The translations under genes and the position numbers were made by a program. Below, piece by piece: positions 19,138 to 32,018 of a stretch of 64,000 nt of DNA. Under the pieces are notes generated by a model. That model had not been told where the DNA came from, ran no database searches, and was given only the letters and a program-made list of their open reading frames with translations. The DNA is from Mesaphorura yosii (taxonomy: Eukaryota; Arthropoda; Collembola; Poduromorpha; Tullbergiidae). Numbering within the stretch: the stretch's first letter is position 1; each line of letters begins with the position of its first letter. Location of the stretch: assembly GCA_009869945.1 (NCBI GenBank), contig WIXG01000092.1:1-64000 (forward strand), given 5' to 3'.

Positions 19138-20848
19138 GAATACAGCTGGCCAAAAGGAGAGAGCTGAACCTGATTAGGTATTGGACGACTAAAACTTTTA
19201 ATATAAATTGCAAATACTGGTTGCCAAAATATAGGCTAGGTTACCATTGAAAATTATACGAATTGTGCTATGTTGATGTTTTTGAAAACTATACTCGAGT
19301 TAGCTTTCGCTTCGCTATCAGAAAGATCGACTTACATTCGCTCTCCTACGTCTTCTTGCTAACCTTCTTTGCCTGCTCTGTTGTACTTTTTGTCATTTTG
19401 ACTAGTAGTGATGTAATCTGGCTTGAGCATAAAAATTAATATTGCTGTCTATTATTGTACAAAGTTGTGAATTTAAAAATAAAAGCGAAAAAATTCATTT
19501 GTGGTCTCGCATCGCGTACGTACGAATTGTCTGGTGATGAAAGTTGTGGACTGACGTCAGACTCGGCTCGGTCGCGAACTCGGGAAAATAAAACTTTTCT
19601 GTGAAAAGGAAAAGCCTGCGCGCAAGCTTGGTTGGGTGAACAAATGCGAATAAAAGTACTGCGTCGTTGTTTGATGTGCTGTGCTATTTTAGGATTCTGT
19701 CACGACCAATTTCGGCGCTTTCGCTTTTTATTTGCTTAGGCATGGACATCAAATTATAGAATGTGTAAATATAGATCTCCGATCCTCTACGACGCGCCGG
19801 CTGAGCAGGGCACGGGCATAAATAATTTGACATTTGATGTACGTCAACGAACTGCCACGCTTAGCTTTGTCGAGTGGCAAATGGAAATGAGACCTGGCTG
19901 TGATTGGAGCCCCGCACGCAAACCAAAAGGCAACCTATGACGATAACGAAATGGAAATGATGATGTGCTCTCGGCGCTGTGTGCTGGAGGAGAATCTTCT
20001 GCCTGATAAGAAAGGCTTTGTAAACAGAAGTCGAATTCTGTCTTCACACATGAGCTATTCTGACTTATTGATTTCCATACACATCCGTCTTGCTGTCTTG
20101 CATGCCACTACCACTGCCATGCATGCATTGACGCGACGCTACTTCCTCTTCTGTTCAGTATCCCCGTACTTTCACCCGCTTTCACTTTACACTCTCCAGC
20201 AGACTACCGTTTCGTCGAGACGGCTTCCCGTTTGGAAGAGGAAGGAAGGAAGTGTGCTCTCCTCCTCAGTGCTCCAGACGCACGGAAGCAGTCTCGTCGT
20301 AGTTGGGTTTTGCGTTGTCTGCTCTGCGGTCGACACGACACGACACCAATTTAGTGCATATCAAATACCTTAACATATTCATATTTATTCAAGAGATTAG
20401 ATCAGTAAACTGTGGAGCTATTGCTATTTTGTCGTTTTGTACAATTTGATAGAGTAAAGTAAATAGAAAAATAATACTCGCACATTTATCATGTAAAAGA
20501 GACAATAAGTGCTGCATTTTACCTTTCAGCCAATAGCCCCCAGTTGGGAATAAATTTCTGGCGCAGCGCAGGCACATTGACATGTGGGCCTCATTCAACG
20601 TCGGGCAGGCTGTCAATTTGCCAATTGTCAATACTATTGCATCTTTATCTTGAGGCACAAATATAACCTAACTTACGACATAAGTCTTGACCAATACGAA
20701 TACAACACGCACGCACTTTATCTTATCAACTAATCACATCAGCAGGGTATGCTTTGCACCAAAATCTGTCCACTTTTCATATTTGGCAATTCTTTGTCGA
20801 CGTTGGTCCAATTCCGGAAGCAAATCAACCCAGCGCAAGTCAAGCACA
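19138..20848. other. Intergenic gap
   Basis: It contains the 3' untranslated region of the 18.2-kb gene, with an AATAAA-type signal around 19,480. Open frames on both strands (for example 19,900-20,373) have no recognisable content and no splice support. Confidence 0.3.
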
Positions 20849-21978
20849 ATGGATAATTCACAACTTTCTTTTCAAGGTAATCAATCCAGAAATCCAGCCC
20901 AACCCAACTCTTTGCACTGTGACACTTTTACTTGTTCGCTATTTTAGATACTCTACAAGTACAACAGAGGAGGATGAGTACCTTTGGTCCAAGTTCAAGC
21001 CACAAGCACCATAGAAGTTTGAGTCCAATTTGTCGAAGAAGCTCGACAACCGCGTTTGAATCGGTGTCTCGAAGCCGTAAGTATTTGATTTGCGTGTGCA
21101 AGTTTTTGGCAATTAATTTCGAATTTATTACATTTTAATTAGGAGACTCGAGTCCTCCGCCAAACAGACGCTTCAGCAATCCAACCAATCAGACCACATA
21201 CGCTTCAAAAAGTGCCAGTTGCTCGAGATCTCGAAGTCCAAGCGATTCACGTAAGGTGGTGATCCGAATAAACACAAGCTGGATGTTGCTATTTTCGAAT
21301 TTGATGTTGATTAGAATACATTGGCGGTGGGGTCACTGTTGTTACCCGGCGCTTCAGTCAACCAATCAGTTCCAACTCCACGTATGCAGGTTCATACGCT
21401 GGGAATGAAGACGAGGCGTGCGACGAACGACGATCTCTTGCGAGCAAAGAGAAGGAAAGCTATTCGTCCCTTACTTACTTACCGGAAGTTCGAGCTTACT
21501 TGAAGTTTATGGAAGGTAAATCTCTATCTATTGTTGCTGCAATTCACTTGCGGAGCCATGGTACAATTCCAAAATTCGGTTCTTCGCAGATGACATTCCG
21601 ATGCCGCACAGAAGTAAGAGCTTCAACGGTCGGAATTCGTCGCGGCGTTCTTCGTACAACCAGCGAAAGAGGTCGAAATCTCGCACAAGAACTCCGACTC
21701 CCACGCCAATGGACTACGAGGACGACTGCTTCCAGAAGCAGTTTCTTTACGAGCAGAATGAAGCCAAGTCGTATGGGCGCTTTCTGACGCCGCAAAGATC
21801 GCTGGAGCCAAGTACCAATGGCAATAGATCTCAGTCGGTTGACTTCACCGACATGAATGCTGCGGCGAGATACTTGAAGCAAGAACATCAGCAACAGCAA
21901 CAGCAACAAAAGGCTCACGTCAATGAGCCGCTTACCAGACGTCGATCTGGTTCAATCATTCGGACCAGCTTTATCTAA
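20849..21978 (+). CDS. Ser/Arg-rich low-complexity protein, 284 aa
   Basis: Five exons: 20849-20876, 20948-21076, 21143-21250, 21315-21515, 21590-21978, totalling 855 nt in frame, all with GT-AG introns of 64-74 nt. The product is basic and rich in Ser, Arg, Pro and Asn. It repeats an RRFSNP/RRFSQP motif, RS-type words (SCSRSRSPSD, RKRSKSRTRTPTPTP) and a Gln run near the C-terminus, and ends RRRSGSIIRTSF-I. There is no signal peptide or membrane segment. The composition suggests an intrinsically disordered, heavily phosphorylated nuclear or cytoskeletal protein. It lacks an RNA-recognition domain and so is not a classical SR splicing factor. No orthologue was recognised. Confidence 0.62.
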
Positions 21979-23774
21979 AGTAAAGTAGCACCTGACGCAC
22001 CTGCTTCGAAACCTTCCGTAAATTGCTACTTGTATCAGTAGTCTCCTTTTGAGATCCAAATTAGACGCCACAGGCGTTGCAATGTTGGAATCCATATCAG
22101 AGAAGCTTAGTCTTTGACACCACGCATGTTCCTTATCAAGCCGAGATTCTATCGTTGTTTGTGTGTAACTAGAATTAGAATTAGAATAATAGAATTGTCG
22201 TTTCATAGTTCCTTTACTCAGAACGCATGCAATAATAATCAAAGTACTTATTTGGTAGGTCTTCCTTGTTGAGAAGGAACGAGAGACCACAAATTAGAAA
22301 TTAGCTGACTTCCTGACCGACCGACCAACTACCAGCTTAGGCATTAAGCTGAAACCGACCATTCCACCAACTTATGACCTTCCAGCCAGGCATTAGCTTA
22401 GTTACTTGAAAACATTGTTATCTACTCTACTCTGTGAGAATCCTTGTATCAGAATTGTGTGGACCACAATAAGCTTGAATACTTAAATCTTTCAATTTTT
22501 ATGAAATATCTCGTTGTCTAATTAAGATTTGAATCTATTTATGGGCTCAAGTGTTAATAAAGTCAGAGCGTCTAATCTACTCTCAATCTTCAGCGGAGAA
22601 GTTTTGCGGAGGAAATTTCTTTGGGAAGCTCTCCAAACTTCTGCTTTTGCCAAGACACGAAGAAAGTCAACTGCTTTGGCCTGCACGCATCTTCTTCTTT
22701 CTTAGTCGTTTAAGTCGTTAAGTGGACGAGTGAGCTACTTTCCTGAAGATTGTGCAGTTGGAGTAATGATCTTTTAACGTTTCCCTGTATAGCTTTAATC
22801 GTTCTCAAGAGAGACGATTATTGGTCGTAAGCCGAGTCTCAGGGCATGAAATAATGATTAATGATCTCGGGCACACAAAACTAAGGAGAACTTCAGAGCA
22901 GCTTAGCCACAAAGCAGACTGGCGGCTTGGTGAAAGTGCAGGAAGGAAACTCGCAGTAAAGTTTATGTTTACAGGCTCCGAGAAGAAGTTTCTTGACTTG
23001 GCGTGGCGTGTGCGTCCTTCTCGGCGCATTGCCTTTCGTTTCGTACATCGACCACGTCTTAATAGTAATAGACCCCGACGAGGAGATTACAATAACAATT
23101 ACTATCTTTATAAGAGGCTTTACATTGCCTTGCCCGACCCGAATTTGTACAGCTCGAGCGAGACGCACGAATAATTCAGTGTTACTAAATTTCCGATAGG
23201 TTCCCGACTCCGACTCTCAGCTGAGCCGCTGACATACTGTTCAGCCAATTTTCGACTGGCAACCGAACCTGCACGCCGCACCCGAGAGAATTATAGCGAT
23301 TGCTGTGCCTAAGCGGATTGCGACTGCGGGGCTTATTTCCTTTTGCCGTTTTCCTTTTCAAGAATTCAATTTCACAAGGCGAAGCCACTTTCCATGCCTG
23401 AGAGACCGAGACTGATATGGTTTCGTCATGCAATCTAGTTTCTCATTTCACATGGTCGGTTGGGAGTGGATGAAATGTCATGATATTGGCCTGTCCAGCG
23501 CAGAACATTAGTCCATGTTTATTACTTGTACTTCAGCGACCGCGTTTCTAATCTCTTCTGATCTCATCGACGACCAGGCCAACTTCCAAGCAAGCTACAC
23601 TGCCCTGGCGTGTGGCTGTGGCGTGACATGTTTTATTTTCGTGAGGCATTCGTGTTACGTTTTTATGACTTGCGGAACGCCTCCGAGTAGAGTTCATGAT
23701 TCGGGCGCATTTCGCAATTACACTCGCCACGCTCTCAGAGAAGAGAAACAGACGCAGGCAGGGGCATGTCTTTA
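21979..23774. other. Intergenic gap
   Basis: No gene supported. Open frames such as 22,821-23,174 (plus) and 22,893-23,168 (minus) lack domain signatures or splice context. Confidence 0.3.
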
Positions 23775-24395
23775 TTAGTCGAAGCAACAATTCAGCGTCG
23801 AGCAGAGGCCGTTCAGCGCTGTTCTCGTGGCCGTCTCGATCTGCGGCTCGACTCGCTCAGCCATGCTCGCCCCGACGTAGGGAATGAGCCTCAGATTCAT
23901 CGCAGCGACTCGCGAGACGGCTCTCGCCATGTTCCCCTCCGTCAGGCCCGCTTCGATGATGGCGTCGGCCGTGTCGCCCGCCTGCTTGGCCTGCAGGTCC
24001 TGGACGAGCTCGGGCACGCCGTCCGGTCGAATGAGCGATAGGATTTGGGAGACACCTGTCTCCACGACGAACGAGACGAGGCGCTTGAGGGGATCTTTGC
24101 AGTAGTCCGGCACCTCGGAGCCCAGGATGTCTATTAATATTCAATTCGGATAATACAAAAGAGATCTAATCAAGGAGAGGAGAAGTGGCAAAACAAATGG
24201 AATTTCTGTGCACTCACTCGGAACAGGCACCGGAATTGGAATTGGCAGACTCGGTAGAACTGTGCTGGACGGTTCTTCTCCACCGAACGGATGAAACACC
24301 GAAAATCGCTCATCTCGCTCTTTTGCGTGCGAGAACGAACCATTTGCGATAAGTGCCAGAATGAAAGCGAAGGTAAACTCCAGTTTCCAACACAT
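23775..24395 (-). CDS. Secreted protein, 177 aa, unknown family
   Basis: Two exons in coding order: 24395-24218 and 24130-23775, totalling 534 nt in frame. The N-terminus is a signal peptide (LEFTFAFILALIANGSFSHA). A proline-rich linker (SLPIPIPVPVP) ends exon 1. Exon 2 encodes a helical domain with Cys residues near its start (DYCKDPLKR) and at its very end (LCSTLNCCFD), a likely disulfide-closed bundle. The stop codon overlaps an AATAAA polyadenylation hexamer. The domain resembles no family I can name; a lineage-specific secreted protein is the safest description. Confidence 0.68.
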
Positions 24396-24795
24396 TTGAA
24401 TATCGGGTAATTATGCTACCGTCACTCAAAGTCCGGCTTCAGTTCGCTTGCAAACCCAAATTGAATTAGTCGCCTGTGAACGATTTTTGTCTTTTATCCG
24501 GGCAGCGTTCGTGTACTTTGGAAAAGTGTTCCAGGAAAAGGAAATGTTCATGGAAATGAAATCTGAGCCGACCGCAAAGTGTGGCCTGCTCCCAACTCGC
24601 ATGAAAGGCGACCGGAAAATTAATTAGAATGACGTGGTGCAAGGAAGTACCGAAACTTTATTTCTTGTCGTTTCAAGAAGTGAAGGCGGAAGTGCACGAA
24701 ATGAAAGATAAAAACGAGTAGTTAAGAATTGTGCTGGAGTGAAATGTTAGTTAAGGTTATTAAGGTTAGATTTTTATTGTCGACGTAATGAAAAC
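24396..24795. other. Short intergenic gap
   Basis: It holds the promoter region of the secreted-protein gene on its left. On its right is the 3' end of the PPxY membrane-protein gene, with an AATAAA on the minus strand near 24,775. Nothing else was seen. Confidence 0.4.
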
Positions 24796-25945
24796 TCAGC
24801 CAGCTTTTGTTTCTGATACTGCTTCTGAAGTTTTAGTAATTGTTGTGTCCACATCGTACTGATCACATTCATATTCCACTGATTCCACTTTTTCTGATGT
24901 GGTTGCGCTGATTGGCCCGCATGGAGTTGTTGCTGTTGCTGCGGCTGAATTGGAATTGCAGATATTCTGCCCTGCAGCCACAGCGGCCTGAGTACTTAGA
25001 ACACATGTTGAGTATGAAGGTGGGAGTGAACTCCTGGAAACTGCTTCGTACTGCGGCAGGTCGTCCTCGTCTCCGCTGCCGCCACTCTCGCCATCGTCCA
25101 GGATGAAACAGGCAAATGGTGGAGCGTGATGTTGCTGGCCACGGTAAAAAATTCCTGACACGTATTTCATAAATGAGAGAAAAAGCAAAGTAAATAATTC
25201 ATAATTAATGCATCGTCATCACAGAACGGTCGGTCAAAGGCGCTCCAAGAATATGAAATCAAGTCGCTTAGGTTTAGTCTATTGGGCTTACTTCGGAAGG
25301 TGAATGTTGTCATTTGAAGTGGCGACAGTCTAGAAGAATTCGTGTCGGCCGTGTCAGACACACTCGCCTGTGACAGGTCGCCCTCGTCGTACAGCTGCGA
25401 TTGCGGACAAAGCACTAGAATGCAAGAACACGTTTCACTGAGACTGGACTAGACTCCGGACCCACACACGACTGTAGGCCGTGGTGTCAAGAAGCTTAAT
25501 TGGCTGAATTATTAACCTGCGTGAGTCCCGCCCAAGTTACAAAGTGACACTTGGACTTGTCTGGAGCTACCACTGACTCGACTACTCTGCATTCTACACG
25601 GGAGACTGTTCAGTGCTTCTGCAACACTACGAAGGCGACTAAGACTCACGGGCCTCGACGGCTTTCTCTGCACTAATCGGCGACAATGCTTAAAACACAC
25701 AAACTAGACAAAATACGCCAAGATTAGAACACATGGCCTTCACAATTCGAACGCGAATGCGAATGGCAAATTCCCAATCTTGAATCCAATCAAGACAGAC
25801 GCTACCGCCAATTAAGAAGCTCTATAATTAGTAGTTTTCTTACCAGAATGTAGGCGCAGCAGAAGTACGTGATGAGGTAGGCGACGAGGAACATGAGATG
25901 CAGGGGTTCGTCGATGCGGAGCGTGCTTTCACTTCCTGGTCCCAT
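24796..25945 (-). CDS. PPxY membrane protein A, 256 aa
   Basis: Four exons in coding order: 25945-25844, 25703-25517, 25414-25292, 25154-24796, totalling 771 nt in frame. Residues ~15-38 form one membrane helix (LHLMFLVAYLITYFCCAYIL) after a short N-terminus without a signal peptide. The cytoplasmic part starts with a Cys/Arg-rich segment (FVCFKHCRRLVQRKPSRP). It later carries paired PY-type motifs, DLPQYEAV and SLPPSYSTC, within an acidic region. PPxY/LPxY pairs bind WW domains of Nedd4-family ligases. The layout (short outside, one helix, paired PY motifs) recalls Commissureless and Ndfip adaptors, which sort membrane cargo to endosomes, but I cannot claim homology. The start is ATG 25,943-25,945; an in-frame GTG upstream is less likely. 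Confidence 0.65.
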
Positions 25946-28900
25946 CGCACGGGTCCGCACTCCGTGTTTGTCGTTGTCGCACACGAGCACGCGAGAAGAA
26001 CTGAGAGTAAGAAACGCTGGCTTTCATCAGATGATTTTTATGGAGCACGCTTCACTCGCTTCGCCTTCAACTTTCAGCTTTCAGCATCTCGAGCAGCTGC
26101 CTTCGCTGCCTGTCCATTGTCTTTGTTTATCCGAGTCTGATTATTAATTCACAATGGTTGTACTGTTTTATCATCACAGATTGCTGGGTTCTTTGCGGCA
26201 CTGTGTCACTATCGAAAGTTTGAAAGTGGCGAGGAGAGAAAGGCTGCCTGGAGTATCAATTTCGCGTGGAGCGTGTTCCGCCGCCGCGTATTTTCGTTGT
26301 TCTCGTCGCGATCGCGACGCAGGGATTTCCTGGCGCACTCACCAGCACAGCAGCGGAGCGCCGAGCGGAGAGAGCGTGAATGGCTAACAAGACAGCGTGT
26401 AACGTTTCACTCGCCTCGCGCGTTGTAACACAATTGATCATACAGACTGCTGCGTACGGAGTCTCGTCCGGGTGAAACGTGCGGGAGAGGATCCAAAAAT
26501 TCTCCAGTTACTTTAATGTTTACCAAGAAGGGCAGATATTGATCCACAAACCCACTGCCAGAACACAGCGAGCCACGGCATCACATCGCATTGCATGGCC
26601 AGGCCGTTTCGCAGCATATTTGGCATACTTTGCACAAAAACTATCAAGTAGGTTAGCTAGTTGCGCTAGCCAGCCAGCAAACTCAGCTGCTCGGTCCGGG
26701 GTACAGGAAAAATTGTAACGATGACTTGTAAATCAGCTTGCAAACTTTCACTGTCTTTGTTCGCAACCCAACATTTGTGCTGCTTTCGAGTAGACAAACT
26801 TGACAAAGTTTGCTCTGCACCTGCGCCGATTCCGTGCCAATTTATTCGTACGCCACTTACGCCCAATTAAACTCGAATTGACATTACGCAAAACGAGAGA
26901 ACAAGCGAGCTGGGTCAATTCACGTTTTCTTAACGACGAGAAAGGGATTTATTAACCAAATTAACGTAATTACGCAATTAGATTTCATGTTTCGAGCAAC
27001 GGCAACGGCCTTCCCCAATTTGCACGAATTGCGTGGTGCCCTTTTCGCTTCCTTCTTTTGCTGCAAGTCTCATTTCTGGAACGAGAATAAATTGGTCTCT
27101 TGCTCCATGCTACGCTGGCTGAAACCAAATCGAATCCAATGTCATAATCCAGAGAAAGACAAGCGGAACTGATTCATTACATCGCATTGATACTTTTTGC
27201 TATTTTGCTCTTTCTGGGTTGTGACTGCAAGATTTTTTATCATTCAGAGATAGAAGAACGAATTAGGAAAAGTACAATTTCGTGTTCCACAACACAGCGA
27301 ACGTCCGCAATCCGCTTGACATTGAGCATTGAGCAGCAAACGCCAGTCAGGCAGTTGCCATTATCCAATTTCTCAACTGAGTGATGGAAGGCCTTGTCGC
27401 AATGCTGCTGTGCTCTGCACTTCATTCATTCATATGCAAAAATTTGCAGGGAATCGGCATCGGAAGATGTTTATTGTGTTTGCACTGCGGAACTCGACAA
27501 GCATCTCAGCAGCACGGCAACGGCGACGGAGACAGACGACGAAGACGGAACGATGCGGCAGTAACGAGTCAAACGAGTTCCAGAGTAATCATAACTTTAG
27601 CCGGTCGTCAACTCTCGCTTGAGCGCGTCTGAATTCAGCAAAAGCAAATGAAAATACGCATTGACGACTCGCGATTCGTTTGATGCCATTGCCATTTTGT
27701 ACTATCCGGCCAGTTTTTGTGCGAGAAAAGAGAAAGGCGACTCGTAAAACCTAAAAGAGAACGGAAGATTTGTGGCGTCACTTTTGCAGAGCAATTCAGT
27801 AGCCAAAGTAAATGAAAGCCTTGAATAGAAAGTTTTCGTTTTCACTATTCGCTTAAAGTTTCCGTTGAACTGCGATTAATTCAAATCGCAACTTTGGAAA
27901 AATGAGAATGAGAAAGACGAGTCAATAGAGCAAACTGAGCCAAGGAGAAAGTTCCGAGCCGAAGAACTCAAAGCCAATGGCAGAGCAGAAGAAGTCAATC
28001 TCTGCGTGCGTGGATGTTGCTACTGCTGCTGTTCTGCTCCGATTTGGATCCACTTCGCAGAATGAAGACATGCTTTTAAGAATCCATAAAAAGGGAAAAG
28101 TTTCCAGCTTCAGAGGGAATATTGCCGAAATATTTTTGTTTCAAGGAGAAAGTTTTATAGAAACGGAGTAAATCTAGCTGTAATCATAGTCCCCACTCAG
28201 CCTTTTTGCTTCTGCGACGTGAGTGTTTTCGAAAGCTCATGTTGAACGACCTGTCCAGCATTTAATTAATCCCCGATTTCGCGATGGTGATTTCTATCTG
28301 ACATAATTTTGAACAATTTGCGCAGCAAACTTTGCACGGTTCTCGAACAAGTATTTCAAGAATTTAAACGCATGTCGTAATTTAGTAATTTCGTTGACTG
28401 ATGCATTCTTTGCGTGAACCGTAGCGTAAACACGGCTATATGACTACACGACTACATGATTTTGAATTACGGTCAAAAGGCATTTTCACTTTAAAATGTA
28501 TCGAAAACTTTCCAGACGTTGCCATCCTGGCCTGTCAGCGTCAAGTCTGGTCTAATTTCATGCATTATGAGTAATTTATTAAGTAGGTTTGTTTTTGCGG
28601 TCGATACTTCACAACCTATTAACATAACACAAGTAAGCCATTTGGCTGAGCAAACACACCTCGAGGCAGGCTCAGACAAGGACGTTCATTAAAGCAGCTA
28701 AGCAGCAGAGGTCAAGCCAAGTAAAGCCAAACCAAGCCCTGTGCAAAGCAGAGGTCCTGACACAATTAAAATCGTGGACGGGGAAGGGAGCATCCGGTTG
28801 CTTACTTGCGTTACGAGTGAGTTATGGGTCATATTTGTCATTGGGCTGTCGTGCCAGAAAAAGCCAGAAAGCAGTAAAAGTAAAGCAGAAAAGTAAAGTA

Positions 28901-29776
28901 AAGTAAAAGGAGCGTCGAATTGTGTTTTTCGTGACAAGCCACACTGCGGATGTCACATTATTATTCCGTTTCATTAGACCGCACTGCACTGCGGATACCA
29001 CATTCTTTTGAACTGCACTGGAAGCCTGCCTGCAATGGTAATGGCACGGCATGGCCATGAATCTGCTGCTGGAGCTTTGCCTTTCTTATTACAATCACTC
29101 GATAATAACAGTGATAGATAACAATCCCGTAATTACACGTTGTGACTTGCGAGCAGCAAAAAAAGGCAAAAATCTTTCGCTGCCTTCTTGTCAAGATGTG
29201 TAGCGACATTAATTATTTTTGCCCATGAAGCTTTTTTTGTTCTTCCCACAGAAATTTTTATGGTTTGACATGCAAAGTCAATAACGCAATTATCGGTATC
29301 GGTGAAAAGTTACTTCGGCTGCCAAATCGTAGGAAAAAGTGAAAAGTTGCAAAAACTGCAACTGCTTGGACTACGACGCGCCAGAGAAAAGACGCTCTGC
29401 TCTGAGTCGCGTCTCACTTTTCTCGTGCCTTCTTTTTCTCGCTTCGCTTGCTTTCTCCCGAGACCCGACGGCAGAGACGCGTTGCATTGCGCTACTGCCA
29501 GAAGTGAAAGCGTGCAATGAGCACAATCTGGTGCCAAAGCCAAAAGGTGCCACTTTGTAGCAGAAAGTTGGACAGTGTTCATGGGGCCTAGGAAATCAAT
29601 AACTGCAGGCTGCATCGCAATAGATGCGCACTTAGCATTCGTAATTTCTTCTGGCGATTCTTTCCCAATTTTAATGGAAGAACGCTGAATAATTCGTATT
29701 ACAGTTGCAACTTTGTTGAAGACGGCCGTCTAATTGTTTAATTCCTCAAGCGTGCAATTTCAATTTGCAATCTGAA
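25946..29776. other. 3.8-kb intergenic gap
   Basis: No supported genes. There are short low-complexity patches (AAAGTAAAG words near 28,880-28,915). Several open frames of 60-100 codons occur on both strands with no domain or splice support. It probably includes promoters for the flanking membrane-protein genes. Confidence 0.3.
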
Positions 29777-30401
29777 ATGGATCAATCTCTTCTCGTCCCT
29801 CTGCTTCCAGTCGCACTCATGTTTTTATTCGTCGTCATGTACTTTGTACTCTACGCAAATTTCGTAAGCACATTTTTCATTCGAAGACTTTTACTGCTCC
29901 TAGCTCTTGTACGGCTTTCTTCTTAAACTTGTGTGATCTTTGATTACTAGATTCAGAAAATCTGTTTTGGTAAGTGGCATCTGGGAAGCGGCGGACATCA
30001 GGGACCGCTGCCTCCGTTCAGCGGTCTCTGGCCCCGAAGAAATTTGCAGGGGCACGACTCGCCAGACTTTGACGAGACGTACATTCAACTCAAGGCGCAG
30101 CTCACCAGAATCGCCCTGCACGAAGCGGAAGCAATGAGACTGGCCAAAATTCTTTCGGAGAATAACGGTAATGCTGGTAATTGGAAACTCTTCCTCCTTG
30201 TATTGAGATGACATTGACTTTCTTCTGCATATCGTAGAGCAAGACGCGAAGGAGTACATTTCCAATTTGCGGATGACGATGTTTCCACGCGGCATGAATC
30301 AATTTATGCGGGAGCACCACGCGGACGCGAGTGTCTGTCACACGGAGCCAGCAGGGGAGGTGCCGCCTCCAAAGTACGACGACTGCGTCCACTGTGTGTA
30401 A
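29777..30401 (+). CDS. PPxY membrane protein B, 155 aa
   Basis: Three exons: 29777-29863, 29951-30167, 30238-30401, totalling 468 nt in frame. Exon 1 encodes an N-terminal membrane helix (VPLLPVALMFLFVVMYFVLY) with almost nothing before it. The cytoplasmic part has a Gly/Pro/Trp-rich segment (HLGSGGHQGPLPPFSGLW), a charged helix and a C-terminal PPPKYDDC PY motif two residues from an HC pair. As for membrane protein A, this suggests a Nedd4-family-binding adaptor with a Commissureless-like layout. Introns are short (70-87 nt). The first intron follows the membrane helix in phase 0, the same position and phase as in the genes at 18.2 and 24.8 kb. Confidence 0.66.
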
Positions 30402-30905
30402 CACGTACGAAGTGCGGTCAGGCTTCCATTTGGCGTTTCAGTACCTCTCACCTGTAGAGCTATAATTATATTATATCTCGAGATTAATTGCATGTCACAT
30501 ACGACAAAAACCTGGAGAAACAAATAAACAAACTATCAACAAATGCTCTGCCTTTAATTTCAGCAAAGTAGCTTTATAACACTTCGGAGTCATTCTTCCG
30601 TTGACTATTTACATCATTCATTCATTCAATCTGTAACTGAGATAAACCAGACGTCTGACGTTTGTCCGGAGATTTGACATGAATCATTACTACTAACCAA
30701 AGCATTTCTTAACATTCTTAATTCCATTCAATGAGGCTGAGAAGAGAAGAGAAGAGAAGAGCTTGTACTCTACACTAACGAACAGTAAAATATGACAACT
30801 TGATAAAGATCTTCTATGTTATGTATAGTCAAATTAAAATCTTCTGAACACACTAATTAATTACTTATTCATTCAAACCAAAGCCCTCGATTTTGATTTC
30901 GTAGT
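30402..30905. other. Gap between convergent genes
   Basis: 3' untranslated regions of membrane protein B (AATAAA near 30,525) and of USF on the other strand. A short GAGAA(GA) run lies near 30,740. Confidence 0.4.
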
Positions 30906-32018
30906 TTACTCAGACGTCGATACAACAATGGTAGAAACCTCTTCAGTCGGGCCAAGCTGTTGTTTCAGCATCATGTTTTCCCTTCGTAGCTCAGACACTT
31001 GTCTTTTCAAGGCGGCCAATTCCTCAGCTGTATTCTCGTGCTCCTTCAAAGTCGATGCCAGTCTACAGTTGGTTGTCCGTAATTCGTTTATGTATTCGCA
31101 GGCCTTGGCAAGAATTCCGCCCTTGCTCTGGATTAAAATGATGCATAGTAAAACCCGGTCAACACTGTTCCCCTCAGCATTATCAAGAATGTAGTACCGA
31201 ATTCTGGTGAACGTGGCCTTGCTTTAGGAGGTTATCGTCGTTACAGGCTGGAACGATTTTGGCTAGTTTGTTTATCCATCCATTGATTTTATCTCGACGT
31301 CGTCGCTCGACTTCATTGTGGGTGGCTCGTTTCTTTTCATCCCGAATAGAGGCTTTCGCGGATGCTCGGACAAGGGAACGCGTATCGATAATTTGTGCTG
31401 TTCGTGAATTGACCTGTCTTCCTACAAATTTGCAACAAAAATTTGAATACTGACTGAGCTGCCGTTCCGCCAATGCTTAATCTTGTGCTCTACTCGTTTA
31501 ATTCTATGCAATCCTACCCACCTATGACATCAGAGGATCCGATTACATAGTACTGGCCATTCAGGGAAGGTGAAATTACTTGCACTCCGCTGGTAGGCTG
31601 AGTGTATGATGACCCATCATTTGCAATTCCAACCACTCGGTAGGTAACACCTGTCGGTAGTTAAAAATTGGTAAATCAAACCCGATTCACAAACAAGAAG
31701 GATTTAAACTAGCAAATTGGGTTACCTCCTTGGCTTTGGCCAAATTGCAATGATGAATGAGGTTCAGAGTCGGTAGTAATAATTGATGACAAGGACGCAT
31801 CTTCCACAATTGAGGTTGTGCCGTCCTCCTCCACAATGGTGATGTTCATCTTTTCTTCTTCATCGTCGGTATCAATCATTTCCTTCGGGCTGGATTAGAA
31901 CACAAGGATGTGAAATATTTAATGCAGATGCCCATAAAATCAAACAAGAGATTATGAATGAAATTATAACAGTAATTTGTACAGCTTACGTAATTTGCTC
32001 CGAATCATCATGATCCAT
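30906..32018 (-). CDS. Usf: USF-type bHLH-leucine-zipper transcription factor
   Basis: Five exons in coding order: 32018-31990, 31889-31726, 31650-31522, 31421-31198, 31127-30906, totalling 768 nt and 255 aa in frame. USF proteins bind CACGTG E-boxes as dimers in the nucleus. An acidic N-terminus is followed by the USF-specific region (YRVVGIANDGSSYTQPTSG, QYYVIGSS). The bHLH starts near residue 138 with KRATHNEVERRRRDKIN, giving the E-box-contacting His142, Glu146 and Arg150. Helix 2 starts SKGGILAKACEYINELR as in USF1/2, and a leucine zipper covers the C-terminal ~45 residues. The loop between helices is longer than in vertebrates if the GTACTA donor after 31,198 is used. That junction is the only uncertain one, since GTTCAC nearby keeps frame too. 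Confidence 0.92.

Noticed and set aside
19900..20373. Plus-strand 157-codon open frame
   Set aside because: The composition looks random and there are no motifs or supporting polyadenylation or splice signals.
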